Source: Amoebophrya sp. A120
Lineage: Eukaryota; Sar; Dinophyceae; Syndiniales; Amoebophryaceae
Reading direction: 5' to 3'
NCBI GenBank assembly: GCA_905178155.1
Contig: CAJINV010000003.1
Coordinates: forward strand, 5,857,985 to 5,921,984
Length of the DNA: 64,000 nucleotides
Shown: positions 11,063 through 22,736 of the stretch, piece after piece
Layout: the number at the start of each line of letters is the position of its first letter
How positions within the stretch are numbered: the first letter of the stretch is position 1
Made by a program: the position numbers and the translations under genes
Notes under the pieces: generated by a model
The model's input: only the letters and a program-made list of their open reading frames with translations
What the model was told of the DNA's origin: nothing
Database searches by the model: none

Positions 11063-14000
11063 ATGAGCGTCCCTTACGAAGCGTTGACGATTGAGCGACT
11101 ATGCTCCTCGCCGTCCCTGACCGGAACCTCTCCCTCCGGGCTGAAGATTTCGCCGGACGGTCAGGCCATTACGTACTTGAAAGGCCGAGAGGACAACAAG
11201 AATTTCAAGGACCTGTGGATGCAAAGGCTCGGCGTCGAGAAAAGCGACCCTTTTCTACTGGTGTCTGGCGACCCGCTGGACGCACCGGAGGAAAGTTTAT
11301 CCAACGAGGAGAAAGCGCGAAGGGAAAGGCTGCGCGTCGGGGATGCGCGGGGTATTCTCCAGTACTTTTGGAGCGAAGACGGCAGGTATCTATGATATCG
11401 AACAAGGAGGCTCCTCAATGGGGCTACAACAGCACCCTGTGCTTGAGTCGAGATTCGATAGCAATGAGCACTCTGGCTTTTTCACTACGAATGCTGCATA
11501 CCGGTTTCATCCTCCGACTAAACTGAAATTCGTCGGGTGATGAAGGCCTCCAAGGCTGTAGTTCCCGCTACAAATTTTCAAACGAAAAACCTTTGAAGTT
11601 CTATGTACACGTCCAACCACCACGTTTTTTATCTTCGCTCAGGTCTGTTCTGTGTCCTGCCTCGGACGGGACGCGGATGTACCTGTACGACGTTGCGGCC
11701 AGAAAAGGCCGCATGGTATCCGTCGATGGGACAACGACCAAAAATTCCGACGAGGAGAGCGCAGCAAGTGCGGTGACCGACGCCAAACTTTCGCCGAAGG
11801 GCACGTTTTTGAGCTATGTGCGCGGCCAAAACCTGTTTGTCCGGCACATAGAGACCGAGGTGGAGACGCAGCTGACCTTCGATTCCTCGGAGTGGATCAA
11901 GAACGGCATGGCGGAATTCGTCGCACAAGAGGAGATGCACCGGATGACGGGCTACTGGTGGGCACCCGACGAGAAGTACCTGGCCTTTACGCGCGTCGAC
12001 GAGTCCCCCGTGGAGCTGGTTCCACGAAACGAAATCTACGCTGACGGCGTGAAAATGTTTTCGCAGCGCTACCCTTACGCCGGCCGACCCAACGCACTGG
12101 TGGAGTTGTGCGTGGTGCGGATAGTATGTAGTGAGGTCACCGAACGGTTCTAACCAGGGAGTTTTTTTGACAGCCAGACAGCAAAACGGCCGTCAGTTTT
12201 CGAGCGGCCGGAAGCGTTTTTTGACATAAAAAATTTCCAATTATCAAGCGGGCGGGGCTTTGAAGTCAAACAAGCCCGTTCGAAAACTATCGATTCGCAC
12301 TTGATAAAACGACGCAGGGGAGCCGGCAAAAGGGGCGCCCTTCTGAGGCGCCCACCGCCTTGGTTTCTGGCGGTTTGGGCCGCCAAAAAAGGGGCGCGCA
12401 AAAAACTCGCCCAAAATCAGAATAGCGAAACAGCATGGCACGGCCGCGATTTCGGAGCATTTTGGGCGGCCGCGAAAGCGGCCGCCTTTTCGCCGGTTTC
12501 AGAGCCTGGGAAGCTTTGCAAAAAGCGCCGGAGGGAAAGATAAAGACGCAAAAAAGAAAAAGCGCGCCAGACGCGCAGAGCCAATCCGCATGCTACGGGC
12601 CCGATTTTTCCTCGCTTTTTGGACGCCCCCCGTGGCGCCCGGATCGGCCGCATAGCATGGGGGCTGGCTTTCGGAAAGGAATTTCGGAAATTTGCCAAAA
12701 TTTGCGACGCTTACCAAGCGGCCGCCATACCGTGCGGCCTAACGTTACTCGCGGCGGTATGGCGAGCCCAGAAAAAGCAAAGCCGCGGCCAAGGCGACGG
12801 CCGGCAAGAAAACGCCCACGACCTCACTACCCCCGCCCCGGCGGCTATATTTGGTACCGGAGGAAACTGATTCGACCGAGCCAGGACCTCCAGCTCGCGT
12901 GTGGGTTCCGCTGCGTCCGCTTGGGGCCACATCTTCAAAGGGAGCAGTCGCGTCAAAAGCCGCTTGGTCGGGCGAGGCGCCGGCGAAAGCCGGTCCGCAA
13001 GACGAACTCTCAGGAGATAAGGAGACCCTGTTGCGACGAAATGTCGATCCCGTCTTGGATTACTATCTCCCGAGAGTCAAGTGGTTGCCCGCGGGCGGAA
13101 ATCACAAGGGAGAACAATCGCGTCTGCTGTCCTTTCAGTATCAATCCCGCGACCAGAAGCGCCTGCAGCTGCGCGTCGCGAGGATCGACGAGGAGCATTT
13201 TAGTGGCTCGTCCTCCGGGACGGGGACGTTGACGAACGCCAGCAATCCCAGTGTTGACCGGGATGAACAACGACTACAAAAAACAACAAGGAACTATCTT
13301 CCGGATGCTGATGTCCGCCCGGTCTTGCACGAGGAGAACCTCGCCGCCTACGTGAATTTGTTTGAGGACGAGGAGCTCCACTTCTTCCAGGACGGCAGCT
13401 CCCGATTTCTGTGGTGCTCAGAGGCCGGGACGGGATTCAAAACGATATACGTCGGTAAACTGGAATTTGCCAAGCTGTTTGAAGCGGACGCCGGAGAGAA
13501 GGACTTCCCGCTGCGGCCCGTCCTGAATACTAAAGCCGGCTGTACAGGAGTTGTAGAGACAAACACCTTGTCGTGCGCTGCGTCGTTGACGCCGCTGAAC
13601 CACGTCGTGCAGCCAGCGAGCGACGTCCAGACGAAGCAGGTGCAAGTCGGGATTGACGCGCTGGAGCATGTCGACGAGCGGCAGGGCTACGTGTACTACA
13701 CTGCACGCACCAACCACCCCGCAACCGAGCGCCACCTGTTCCGGCTCCACCTCCAAACCCACAAGGTGGAGCAGCTGACTAGCGAGCCCGGCTGGCACAG
13801 CCCCGTGTTCGGCGGCGCACCAGCGACGGGTCAGGAGGTGCGAGAGGCGACGAGCGTTTTTTTCTTCGACCACTTTTCCAGTCTGGCGCAGCCGCCGCAG
13901 TGCTCGTTGTGGGAGGTGGCGCCGAGTAACAACAAGCGGGACAAGGCGCTCTCCCCCCGGGAGTCGTGCTGCAGCCGCCGGCAGTGGATCGCGGAAAACA

Positions 14001-15127
14001 AGGTGGCGGATTTGCTTTTGAAGCCGTATTTTCCCGGTCTCGTGACGAAGCCGTTTTTCGGCTCGTTTTCGGCCATGGACGACCCGAATAGCACCCTGTA
14101 CTACCGCGTGTTTTTCCCACCGACCGTGAACCCGCTGGATCGGAAGTGGCGGCCCAAGATGCCGGTGGTGTGCTTCGTGTACGGCGGGCCGCACGTGCAG
14201 CTGTGCATCACCGGGTCTCGGTGGTCGGACCAGCACTTGTTTCTGCAATTTCTGCTGCAGCAAAACTACATCGTCTTCACGGTGGACAACCGCGGTAGCA
14301 GCGGCCGCGGGCTGTCCTTCGAGAGCAGCGTGTACCGCGACATGGGGAAGCGGGAAATTTTGGACCAAATCGCGGGGGTGCGGACGTTGTGCGAAAAGTA
14401 TCCGCATCTGGTCGACCCGGACCGCATCGCCATCTACGGCCATAGTTACGGGGGTTACATGGCCCTGCACTGTTTGTTCCGCAGCTACTACGTAATGTCG
14501 GACACCAGCAACAAGAGCCCTACTGCCGATCAGAATCTGCCACGTAATTGGAATTTTTACGCTTCCGAGGCTGGTGGTGAACAAGGAGCCGGCGGCGGCG
14601 CAAATGGCAGAGCATCAGCTAACGGCGCACACATTGGCCAGAAGAGCAGAGCAGACGTCGGCAGCTACACATACGAGGAAGCGCAAGACGTGGATGCTGC
14701 TTCGAAAGCTGTTTTTGCGAACCGGCGTCCGTTGTTCAAGTGTGCGGTGAGCGGCGCGCCTGTGACGACGTGGCGGCTGTATGACACACACTACACAGAG
14801 CGCTACATGGGGGTGCCAGACTTTACCAAGGACTACCCGGGGAGCGAAGGCACCAACTTCACGAACGAGGCAGGCTACGAAAGCTCCTCGGTAGTGCCCT
14901 ACGCCAAATTCTACGATGATAAAAGGTCAAAGCTACTCATTTACCACGGGATGGCGGACGACAACGTGCTGTTTCAAAATAGTACGAAACTGTACGGCGA
15001 GCTCTTCCAGCAGAAAAAACTGTTTCGAATGTGCGACTACCCGGGTGCCAAGCACTCCATGAACGGGGAGCACATCAAGAAACACTTGTACGAGATGATT
15101 TTCGATTTCCTACAGAAGGAGTTGTGA
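11063..15127 (+). CDS. Dipeptidyl peptidase IV family (S9B, DPP8/9-like) serine peptidase
   Basis: Exons are 11063-11385, 11643-12123 and about 12794-15127 (an alternative third-exon start, also phase 0, is 12809), giving about 1045 residues. The first intron is 257 bp, the second about 670 bp. The N-terminal two thirds form the beta-propeller type region, including YWWAPDEKYLAFTRVDE, typical of DPP4/8/9, and DYYLPRVKWLP. The C-terminal alpha/beta hydrolase has YGGPHVQL, the nucleophile elbow GHSYGGYMAL (about residue 817), the Asp in MADDNVLF (about 988) and the His in AKHSMNG (about 1020). This triad removes Xaa-Pro dipeptides from N-termini. No signal peptide or anchor is seen, so a soluble cytosolic DPP8/9-like enzyme is likelier than a DPP4-type surface one. 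A low-complexity insertion (about residues 865-900) separates the nucleophile from the Asp. Confidence 0.9.
12124..12793 (+). other. Unusually GC-rich second intron of the peptidase gene
   Basis: It begins GTATGTAGTG. The acceptor is ambiguous (12793 or 12808, both phase 0). Unlike the other introns it is GC-rich, with many GGCCGC and GCGGCC palindromes, and is open in several frames on both strands. Its texture resembles the 16.9-18.95 kb island, suggesting inserted DNA, although I found no TIR or flanking repeat. Confidence 0.5.
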
Positions 15128-15847
15128 TGAACATGCGCAGAAGCAAAATTCCGAGAAATTGAGATAAGATGAAAGACTCATTGAGCAGCACGCAACTGAA
15201 GTTCAACACGGTATCCGCAGACAACTCATCCTCGTGGGCCTGATGTTTGCACCGGCAGCAGGACTGTCATTGAGCGGCGGCATTCTCTCTGTGTGTAGTG
15301 GACCGTAGGCGGTAGCCTGGAGATCCTGTTTCTTTTTCTTGCAATCAGGATGGACGATCATTTGACAGGCCTGCGATCGCAAAGATGAAATGACTATAGT
15401 GCGTCGCTGATCTGTTTCCTTTTCGAAGATCTTTCGCGCTCTGATTCCTTTGATATTCGAGAGACGACCCATTTTCGCTTTTCTTGTGCCTTGTTTTATG
15501 TCTACCTCTACTTCGCTGCAGACAAGATCAAAGAGTACAAGCGGCGCCCCTGCCACAGCCACATACACAGAAAAAAAGTCCGGCCCTGCGTATGTTAGAT
15601 CAATTTGTTCTTTGGTGGATTGTTGAGGTCGTCCAAGAATAAAGTTAAAGACAAAGAATGAAAATGTTCTGTCTGTGTAATAATGAAAAAGCAGAAAATT
15701 TTGCTTTCGATTTCATCGGCCCAAATACATACTGGGCTTAAAGATGTGCATCTCTCGCTAACGCCGCAATCTCACTCGCATTTGCAGGGCGACAGCATCG
15801 GTTTCTCGACCGAAAGTCGACGAAAATTGAGCGCAGCATCCACGAGG
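15128..15847. other. Intergenic, nothing recognised
   Basis: The following ORF is open back to 15683, but its first ATG that fits the family is at 15848. No RNA gene or repeat seen. Confidence 0.45.
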
Positions 15848-16692
15848 ATGGCTACCCCGATGGAGGAAGATCCGGCAGTACTGGTCCCGGACGGCGTGCC
15901 CGAAAATACGCAGCTGGAGAGCGCGCCGCCGTCGAACATCGACAAGTTTCTGAAAGCGTTCGAGAAATTGAATCCTGCGTTTGACCCGACCACCGCGCAG
16001 AGGCCGGTCGTGTGTTTTTTCGGCGACAGCGATATCAGCCACTGGAGAAATCAAATGCCAACAGACGGCGGCGCGAGCGCAAAACGAACGTTGGTAAATG
16101 TCGGGGTGGGTGGGGCAGAGATGCTGCACGTCGCGTATTACGCCGAGCGCTGCTTCGAGAAATACCGCCCCGACGTGGTTCTCCTGTGTGCTGGGGAAAA
16201 TGACATCGGAAGTGGTAAGTACTTGCTGTTGCCAGGATACGGCGCCAACTTTACTAGAATATTCCTTGACATCGGAATCAAGTACGCATGGAAAAAAGCG
16301 TCCTGTCGGTAGTTGCGCAACAACTTTGTTCCCTTAGACTTTGCACTTTGGAAAAACTCATGCAATTTTTTCCAGGTACATCATCAGCGTCGACTTTCAG
16401 CTATTTCCAGAAGGCGTATAGCTGTTTCCGCGCCAAAAGCGGCTCAAGTCTCCCGATCATCTACATGGGCACGAAGCCGGAGCCAGCAACGGAATCGCTA
16501 CGGAGCGAGTACCTTAGTTACGACGGTCTCATCAAAGAGCGCACAAATGCGGACGCAGCTTTCCACTTTGTGGACTCCTGGGATCTGCAGGACTATAAGT
16601 TTTACGATAAGGACGAACTGCATCTGAGCCCTGAGGGTTATGAAGTTTGGAATCGCCGCGTCTTGGCGATTTTAGATACTGGCTGCGATTGA
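15848..16692 (+). CDS. SGNH/GDSL-type hydrolase
   Basis: Two exons, 15848-16214 and 16376-16692, are joined in phase 1 over a 161-bp intron with a consensus GTAAGT donor and TTTTCCAG acceptor; the product is 227 residues. The four SGNH blocks are visible: FFGDSD (nucleophile Ser about residue 60), NVGVGGAEM (Gly block), CAGENDIGSG (Asn block, about 115-120) and KDELHLSPEGY (catalytic Asp/His, about 201 and 204). SGNH enzymes hydrolyse esters of lipids, sugars or acetylated substrates; the substrate here cannot be predicted. No signal peptide is evident, so it is probably intracellular. Length is ordinary for the family. Confidence 0.88.
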
Positions 16693-19269
16693 TTAGCCGT
16701 GCGCAGGCGTAACTGTTAACAAACTGGCGACTGCATCGTCGCGAAGTTCTTGAGTGAGTAAATGCTGCAGGCTTTACCTTCCGAACATGAATTAGCTGTC
16801 GCTTGCTCGCGGCTTTCGGTTACCGGGGTTCTTCTGATGTGTTCCGTTGCGTTGACATTCCAATACTGCGAGTCGGCTATTGGATGCTATAGCTTCAGCA
16901 AAGTGTGGCTTTGAAGCTTCATCAATGGGCCAAATTTGTCGGACGGTTTAAGCTTGGCGAGGTGCCTCCAGGAGGATTCCCGGCCGTGGTTTTGCGGACC
17001 TGGAGGAGCAGCGTCGGGCCGTCTTGGCGGTCTTTACGGACCCGCCGAAGGCCTTCCCGTCCTTGTGCTGGGGGGCCGCCGCCGACATCGTTCGCCGCAT
17101 GGGAATCGAGGCGGCGCCGTGCCTCCGCTGCTTGCAGTCCGTCCGCTTCGCCCCGGCTGCGCCGAGCAACTGGCGTCGCCCTTTGGGCGGTGTATCTATT
17201 GCTCCGGCCCATGCGAAGGCCCACGGCCGCAGCCGTCTGGGCCCACCGGCACGCGCCCGCGGCCAGCACTTGCCGCCGTGGCGTTTTTTGTTGGGCCGCG
17301 GCGTAATGAGCTGAACCAGGGCAAGCGCGCCCCTTTTCTTGCCTACATTGGGAATATGCGCCAGCTGCAGGGGGGGCCTTGCAGCCCGCACCCAATCGGC
17401 TAAGCCCTGGCATGGAGATAAATTTTCCACGTTTCAGATCTCGACCAGAACGGACAGGCCCCGATGCCGGAGAGCCAGCTCGGACAGCGCGCCGGCGTCG
17501 ACCAGGAGCAGCAGTGGGGACAATACATCGGCGTCGGGGTTGCGTCAGCGAAAGCCGCCGGACCGCCGCAGTCTGCACCCCTGCAGCCCGCGCCCCCCGG
17601 GCTGCCCCCGAAGATTGCTGCAAAGCAGGCCACTGGGCAACAGTTCAATACGGCGCCCGTGCGAAACATGGGCGCGCTCGGTGTGTCTTTTGGGCAGTCG
17701 TTCGCCGTGGCAAGTCCGGGCGTCGGACGGCCGGCCGCTTCGCTCAGCGCAACGCTCGGACAACAGGCCGCCGCGCAGGTTCCAAAGCCCCCGGCGTTCG
17801 GGCTCCCGTTTGGCGCGCCCGCGCAAGCTTCCGGCGGAGGGGGCGGCGCCGTGCGCGCGTTGCACCCACTCCCGGCAAATGTTCCAAGCGGGCCACTTTG
17901 CAGGGCTGCACCGCGCCAAGCCAGCCTCCTCCTCAGGCGTGTGCCCCGGGCCGTTCCGCCAAGCGCTTGCAAGGAGTGGCGTGCCGTTTGGATGCGGGCA
18001 GCTTTGCCGGGCTTTCCAGTGACCCGGGGCCGAGTCCTGCGCAGCCCGCCGCGAAGCGGCAGGCGCTGAAGGCCGAAGGCAATCGCCCCGCCGCCTTTCT
18101 GAAGACGCGCCCGGCGGGGCTGGTGTGGTGCCGAGATGGCGCGCAAGAAACGTCGGCCATGGAGGTGGTGGCCATCTGGCGGAGCATTTGCGAGGGCGTT
18201 GGGCGAGCTGCGCCTGAAGACTCTCGCAGAGAGACCAACTCTCGTGAATAATGCGCAAACGCGTGGCGCAGGGGCAGGCGTGGCGTGATGCGATCATGGA
18301 GAGTGTCGAAAACTACAGCAAAGCGACTTCCGCGGCGGAGCCTTCGGCGATGTCGAAGCCCCCGCTTGCTTTTGGCTCTCTGAGAGCCATCCGGTGCAGC
18401 AAAGCGCCACCCGACGAGCAGGCGAAGGACGTACTCGGCGGGCGGAACAGCTTGAAGGAATTGCCTCGCCGGTAATTTTTCGCCGAAACAAATCGCGAAA
18501 AGGGCCCCCCGGAAAGGGGGCCGCGCCTGCCCAGGGCCCGCCGCCCGCGCGCGGGCGTTTGCATCGTTTGGGCGGCAGGCGTCCGCGCCTCCGCGCCCAG
18601 GCACTGCCTGCGGATTGAAATTGGTGAGAGTTGTTGTCGCGCTTGCCTGGCCGGGGTGCCGGGCCAAGTGCAAGGCGCCCCCTTCCAACCTCTCGGTGCC
18701 GCGCGCCCACGCGCCCTCGTATTTGTTGTGCCAGGCGCGACACTGGCGCGAGGGCCCATTGTGGGATCGCCGTTTTTTGCCGCTTTCTACGTACTAACCA
18801 TGGGCGCCAGCGCCATGCTGACAAGCGGCATGGATATGCATGCCTTGCGCGCTGCGCCGGGGTCTGGCGCTGGGGTGGACCTTTCAGCTGTGTGCATCTG
18901 CTTGCCTCTACGCAGCTTCGCCTTCATGGCCAAAATTTCTACTAGGCCGCCGGTCGGCCTAGAAGCCTGTTCGTTTGAAACAAAGCTCCCGCCTCGTCTG
19001 CAATTCTTCGTGTAGATCTCCACTTGACTTCCGCACTACAATCGTGCCTCTACTGACCACAATTACCAGGACACACTTCTTAGCAGTATCTAAGACCTAT
19101 GAATTTATGTCGCTCGTTGAGATTTCTGGCTCGTCATTCGATGTTGCACATACCTTACAAACGGCTTCGACTGCTTCTAAAGTTTTTGATATTTTTTCTA
19201 TGATTTAGAATTTGTCACGCTCACCACGAACAAGGCCAGACTGCGATTGGCGCCGGTAGCTTGGATATC
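16693..19269. other. Intergenic region containing a GC-rich island (about 16.9-18.95 kb)
   Basis: Composition rises sharply near 16.9 kb and falls back near 18.95 kb. Inside, long ORFs of 150-290 codons overlap on both strands and in several frames, the expected result of GC-rich sequence rather than proof of genes. The + frame at 17464-18069 reads as Ala/Pro/Gln-rich with a few FG dipeptides, but I do not call it. The edges carry similar GGCCAAA(A)TTT motifs (near 16926 and 18929). No TIR, rRNA or tRNA was identified. Confidence 0.5.
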
Positions 19270-20328
19270 ATGAAGCAGCTATTCTATTGCACGACACGCC
19301 TGGCCTTTCTTTTGCCATCATGGTGGCTGTATTGTTCGACATTACTTCCAGTCCTCGAAAATGTCAACGAGAACACTTCGGCAAGGACCCAGGCGTTTTT
19401 TTGCAATGCGATGCAAATCTATCCCACTTGTTCCGGCAGCGCTCCCCGTCCTCGCGGCACTCGCCAGCTTTCGGCGCCCACCGACGAAGATATCGCAGCA
19501 ACGTCGGGCCGCCGCCAGCCTGTCAAATCGCACCAGATGAATACAGTGGAACCAGCGAACTCGCACGAGCACGTGGGCCTCCAGCAAGACACTTTTGAAG
19601 TCGTGCGCGACCTACTCCTCCCGTTCCTGGATGGCAAGCGCATTCCCGCTGCAGCAGCGATCAATTGGAAGGTGGATGCTCGCTCCGGAATCGACATCGG
19701 TCGGCTCGTGCCGCCGGAAGATCCGATAAACGTCGTGAAGATGATGTCCACGTTTGCAAATCACTACGACTGCGGGAAGATCCGCACCGCCCCGCGGAGT
19801 CGCACACTTCTAACGGAGGGTAAAGACTACAGCAAAAATCCAAGCCGCATGCTTCTTGAGTCACGCGCTTTGATGGCGAACGTAGAAGACCGCCTTCTAC
19901 GAGTGCACTCTGCTGAGGACACCATTGCGATCCCGGTGAAGGAGATTGTTTTGGTTATAGGTTCAGGGGAGCTGCTGGAGCCTCCGCGTCCGTCGGGGTC
20001 AGAAGAGAGTGGAGCTGTTCCACAAATTCATGCGGCCAAGCGTTCTGCCCATGATCGGGGCAAAAAAATACAAGAAAGAGAGGCTTTGGCACTCTCAACA
20101 GAGGAGCACTATACTCGTTCCGGTGGGCAGGAAGTCCAAGTTGTCTACCGAGGAGTTGATATACTTCTGCAAGACGGATCGTCTGTCCATTTTGACGTTC
20201 ACAGTGCCCTGGATTCGCCGTTTGGATGGCAAGCTTTGCGTCCGTGTCCGTACACACCGATGGTGTTTCCGCTTGCGGGTGCTGAGGAAAGACGTTGCGG
20301 TGCCCAAATGTGGGTCAACTTTTCGTAA
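19270..20328 (+). CDS. Unrecognised protein with hydrophobic N-terminus
   Basis: A single open frame of 352 codons from the ATG at 19270 (an upstream TTG at 19261 is in frame but unlikely). Residues 1-26 are hydrophobic after a Lys and resemble a signal peptide or anchor, suggesting entry to the secretory pathway. The rest is mixed polar with a plausible folded section (about residues 95-240, including DTFEVVRDLLLPFLDGKRIP) and a later stretch with EVQVVYRGVDILLQDGSSVHF. I recognise no domain. The 3' end may be spliced further. It lies in the + strand block between the SGNH hydrolase and TMEM65. Confidence 0.5.
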   Translation: MKQLFYCTTRLAFLLPSWWLYCSTLLPVLENVNENTSARTQAFFCNAMQIYPTCSGSAPRPRGTRQLSAPTDEDIAATSGRRQPVKSHQMNTVEPANSHEHVGLQQDTFEVVRDLLLPFLDGKRIPAAAAINWKVDARSGIDIGRLVPPEDPINVVKMMSTFANHYDCGKIRTAPRSRTLLTEGKDYSKNPSRMLLESRALMANVEDRLLRVHSAEDTIAIPVKEIVLVIGSGELLEPPRPSGSEESGAVPQIHAAKRSAHDRGKKIQEREALALSTEEHYTRSGGQEVQVVYRGVDILLQDGSSVHFDVHSALDSPFGWQALRPCPYTPMVFPLAGAEERRCGAQMWVNFS

Positions 20329-21500
20329 AAACAGAACGCGGGCCTTCATTTTCCAGAGGATTACGGTCGTGGAAGCCGAAGCTATGGTAGGAGCATGAAA
20401 CAAGTAGCCGCTCGCGGGTGGGTCCCGCTCCCGATTCGTGGTCCCGCGCAGATGCCTCCTGTTTTTTTTTCATAGATGTGCGCTAAATAAGTTTTCAATC
20501 ATGGCATGGGTTTTTCTACAGGAACAAGGCACCGCGAATGCGGTCGTTACTTGAATCCCATACGACATACTTACGCGACTGGTTCTACATGTGATCAGGC
20601 TGGATTTTCTGCTCTCACTAGACACCGACCGATTAAGATTCCGGAGAGCCGCCTCGTCAAAACCGTACTTGTGTCTACCAGTGGACAAACTTTTACTAAA
20701 CCATTTCTTTTGCCAACACTTTTTCGACTGCAAAACGACCCCGTCACCCTAGTACCGCGAGCGATTTGCGCTGACTCAAGCAACATACTGTGGATCAGAT
20801 CAATTATGGAGTTGTGCTAACTCTGACATGAATAGTTGTAAGTAGTTGCAACCGTCAACCTGTATCTGTAAGCGAAACGCATTGCGAATCACGCGGGCTG
20901 CAGCGGCAGCAAAAGCTTGCAAATGCAGCTTCTCGATTGTGAGTTCTATATTCGCTCCCGCGTCCCACGCCTCCGCGTCTCAAAAGCGTAAGCTTGATAT
21001 GCAAGAAGATGGGGTTTGTCTTTGTGCTTTCGTCGTGTAGCAAATTTGCATCTAGTTTCACGTCCATAGCACCTGTACTCGTGTTGAATCAGGGGCGTCT
21101 GAGTATGTGGGGTAGAAAACTTCGTCTTTCCAAAGAGGTTCGCCAGGATCATCGTGCTCTTGTTCGGGGGATCTACTTCGTCCACAGCATTTAAGAAAGT
21201 TGCACTGCACTTAGCTGAGGTGGTACACGTAGACGAGAGCGCTATAGTAGAAAACCTCTGAACATGAACTACTTCATATGAGTTTTTGCTTCCCGAATCA
21301 ATGGCTCTGAAACTGATAGCAACTGAGCTCTTTTATCGAGGGCCTACTTGCGACGTGAAGGCACCACGCAAGTTCAGTTTTAGTAGACAGGCATTTTTGA
21401 AGCTGAACGAAGTGCTGGGCAAAACGTTTTGATCGCATTTCTACTGGAGGTGAAGAAGTTGGGCAGTATCTTCAAAGCTAACGCTCGCAATTTGCTAACC
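20329..21500. other. Intergenic, nothing recognised
   Basis: Only short ORFs on both strands. The TMEM65-like ORF is open upstream to 21429 but without an ATG before 21501. Confidence 0.45.
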
Positions 21501-22736
21501 ATGAAGACGACCAGCATATTTATCCGACGCCGGAATATCGCGTCTGAATCTCGCGGGAAGTGGATCGGGTTATTTCGTGTTCCTGATAGTATCCACTACG
21601 TAAACGCCCCGAGGAGCATGGTGCCACAGCAGATGCCAAGCCAGCCATCCAGTTCTTCATCCGTGATCTTCACAACGAAGCGAGCCGTAGGAACGGGCCG
21701 CTCTCTACCGAAGTTCGGCATTGCACGGGAGCGCGTCGCAAGTGGCGATGCAGCCTTGCTCGCATCGGAACTTGAACAACTTGAGTCCGGGATTCATCGA
21801 CTTGCCGCACAGAAGCCCTTCACGGCGCGATGTCTTTTGACGGAACTGAAAAAAGTTCTAGAGCAGGACGGAGCCACGTCTTCGACTGCGACTTCGTCCC
21901 AAGCATCTGCTTCAAGTGGAGCAGCCACTGCGCCCGCCGACGGAGAGGCGGCCACGACCGGTACTAGTGCAGCTTCTGCAATGCGGTCCCGGAATAAACA
22001 AACAAAAACATCAACTCCCCCACGGACCATTATACGGCTGGACTCACAGGTGGGCGCGGAGCAGGGTCGCCCCGTGGTAGCGGCGCACGCGCGCCCGGGG
22101 AAAACGTTAACATTTGCCTACCTGTCGGACAAAGACAAGGCGCGAGTCCTGCAACTCACGGAGGCGGAAGGGGCCGCGGAGGTCGCAAGCCAAGCCACGG
22201 GGAAAACCGCGTTTTTCGCTACGTTGACCAGCGAGCAGAAGTACAAGGGCTTGCTGGAATGGCAACAGGAACGCGACCAGCAAGGCGAGGCGGGAACGGG
22301 CGGGGCCGACGACGGTAGCGCGCGGTCCGACGACGCGATCCCCGTGGCGGAATTGCGCAAGCTGTTTCTTTCCAACGCCGCACCCATGATCGGCTTTGGT
22401 TTTGCGGACAACTTTCTCATGATTCTGTTCGGGTCCAGCATCGAGGCCCAGTTCGGGATGTACGTGAGTACGATGGCGGCCGCGGGTTTGGGCAATCTGT
22501 GCAGCAACCTCGTTGGCATGTCGCTCGCGGAAAATATCGAGTACGCGTCGAGCCGGTTGGGCATCGCGCAGCCGCGTTTGACGCACAAACAACGGCAGAC
22601 ACACACTGCTCGATTCTGCATCTCCATGGGCACAATGACGGGAATTACCATTGGGTGCTTGCTCGGCCTCGCTCCATTATGGTTCTTCGACGAAAACAAC
22701 GAGGAAAGCCAAGAGGTGGACACTTCCACGAAATAG
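21501..22736 (+). CDS. TMEM65-family mitochondrial membrane protein
   Basis: Uninterrupted 411-codon frame starting at the first ATG. The start MKTTSIFIRRRNIASESR is basic and free of acidic residues until Glu16, fitting a mitochondrial presequence. The C-terminal third (about residues 293-395) matches the TMEM65 domain: PMIGFGFADNFLMILFGS, STMAAAGLGNLCSNLVGM, ASRLGIAQPRLTHKQ and GTMTGITIGCLLGLAPL, forming about three transmembrane helices. In animals TMEM65 is an inner-membrane protein linked to mitochondrial sodium/calcium handling. Residues 110-280 contain an Ala/Ser/Thr-rich linker plus a segment with SDKDKARVLQL that is not part of the usual domain. It is the last gene of the + strand block. 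Confidence 0.85.
   Translation: MKTTSIFIRRRNIASESRGKWIGLFRVPDSIHYVNAPRSMVPQQMPSQPSSSSSVIFTTKRAVGTGRSLPKFGIARERVASGDAALLASELEQLESGIHRLAAQKPFTARCLLTELKKVLEQDGATSSTATSSQASASSGAATAPADGEAATTGTSAASAMRSRNKQTKTSTPPRTIIRLDSQVGAEQGRPVVAAHARPGKTLTFAYLSDKDKARVLQLTEAEGAAEVASQATGKTAFFATLTSEQKYKGLLEWQQERDQQGEAGTGGADDGSARSDDAIPVAELRKLFLSNAAPMIGFGFADNFLMILFGSSIEAQFGMYVSTMAAAGLGNLCSNLVGMSLAENIEYASSRLGIAQPRLTHKQRQTHTARFCISMGTMTGITIGCLLGLAPLWFFDENNEESQEVDTSTK

Noticed and set aside
13418-14584. 388-codon minus-strand ORF
   Set aside because: Antisense of the DPP8/9-like peptidase third exon, which carries the catalytic triad region. No recognisable domain.
17379-18251. Overlapping 200-290 codon ORFs on both strands in the GC-rich island
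   Set aside because: Several mutually overlapping frames of equal quality indicate stop-poor GC-rich DNA. None shows family motifs; the few FG dipeptides are too sparse to call a nucleoporin.
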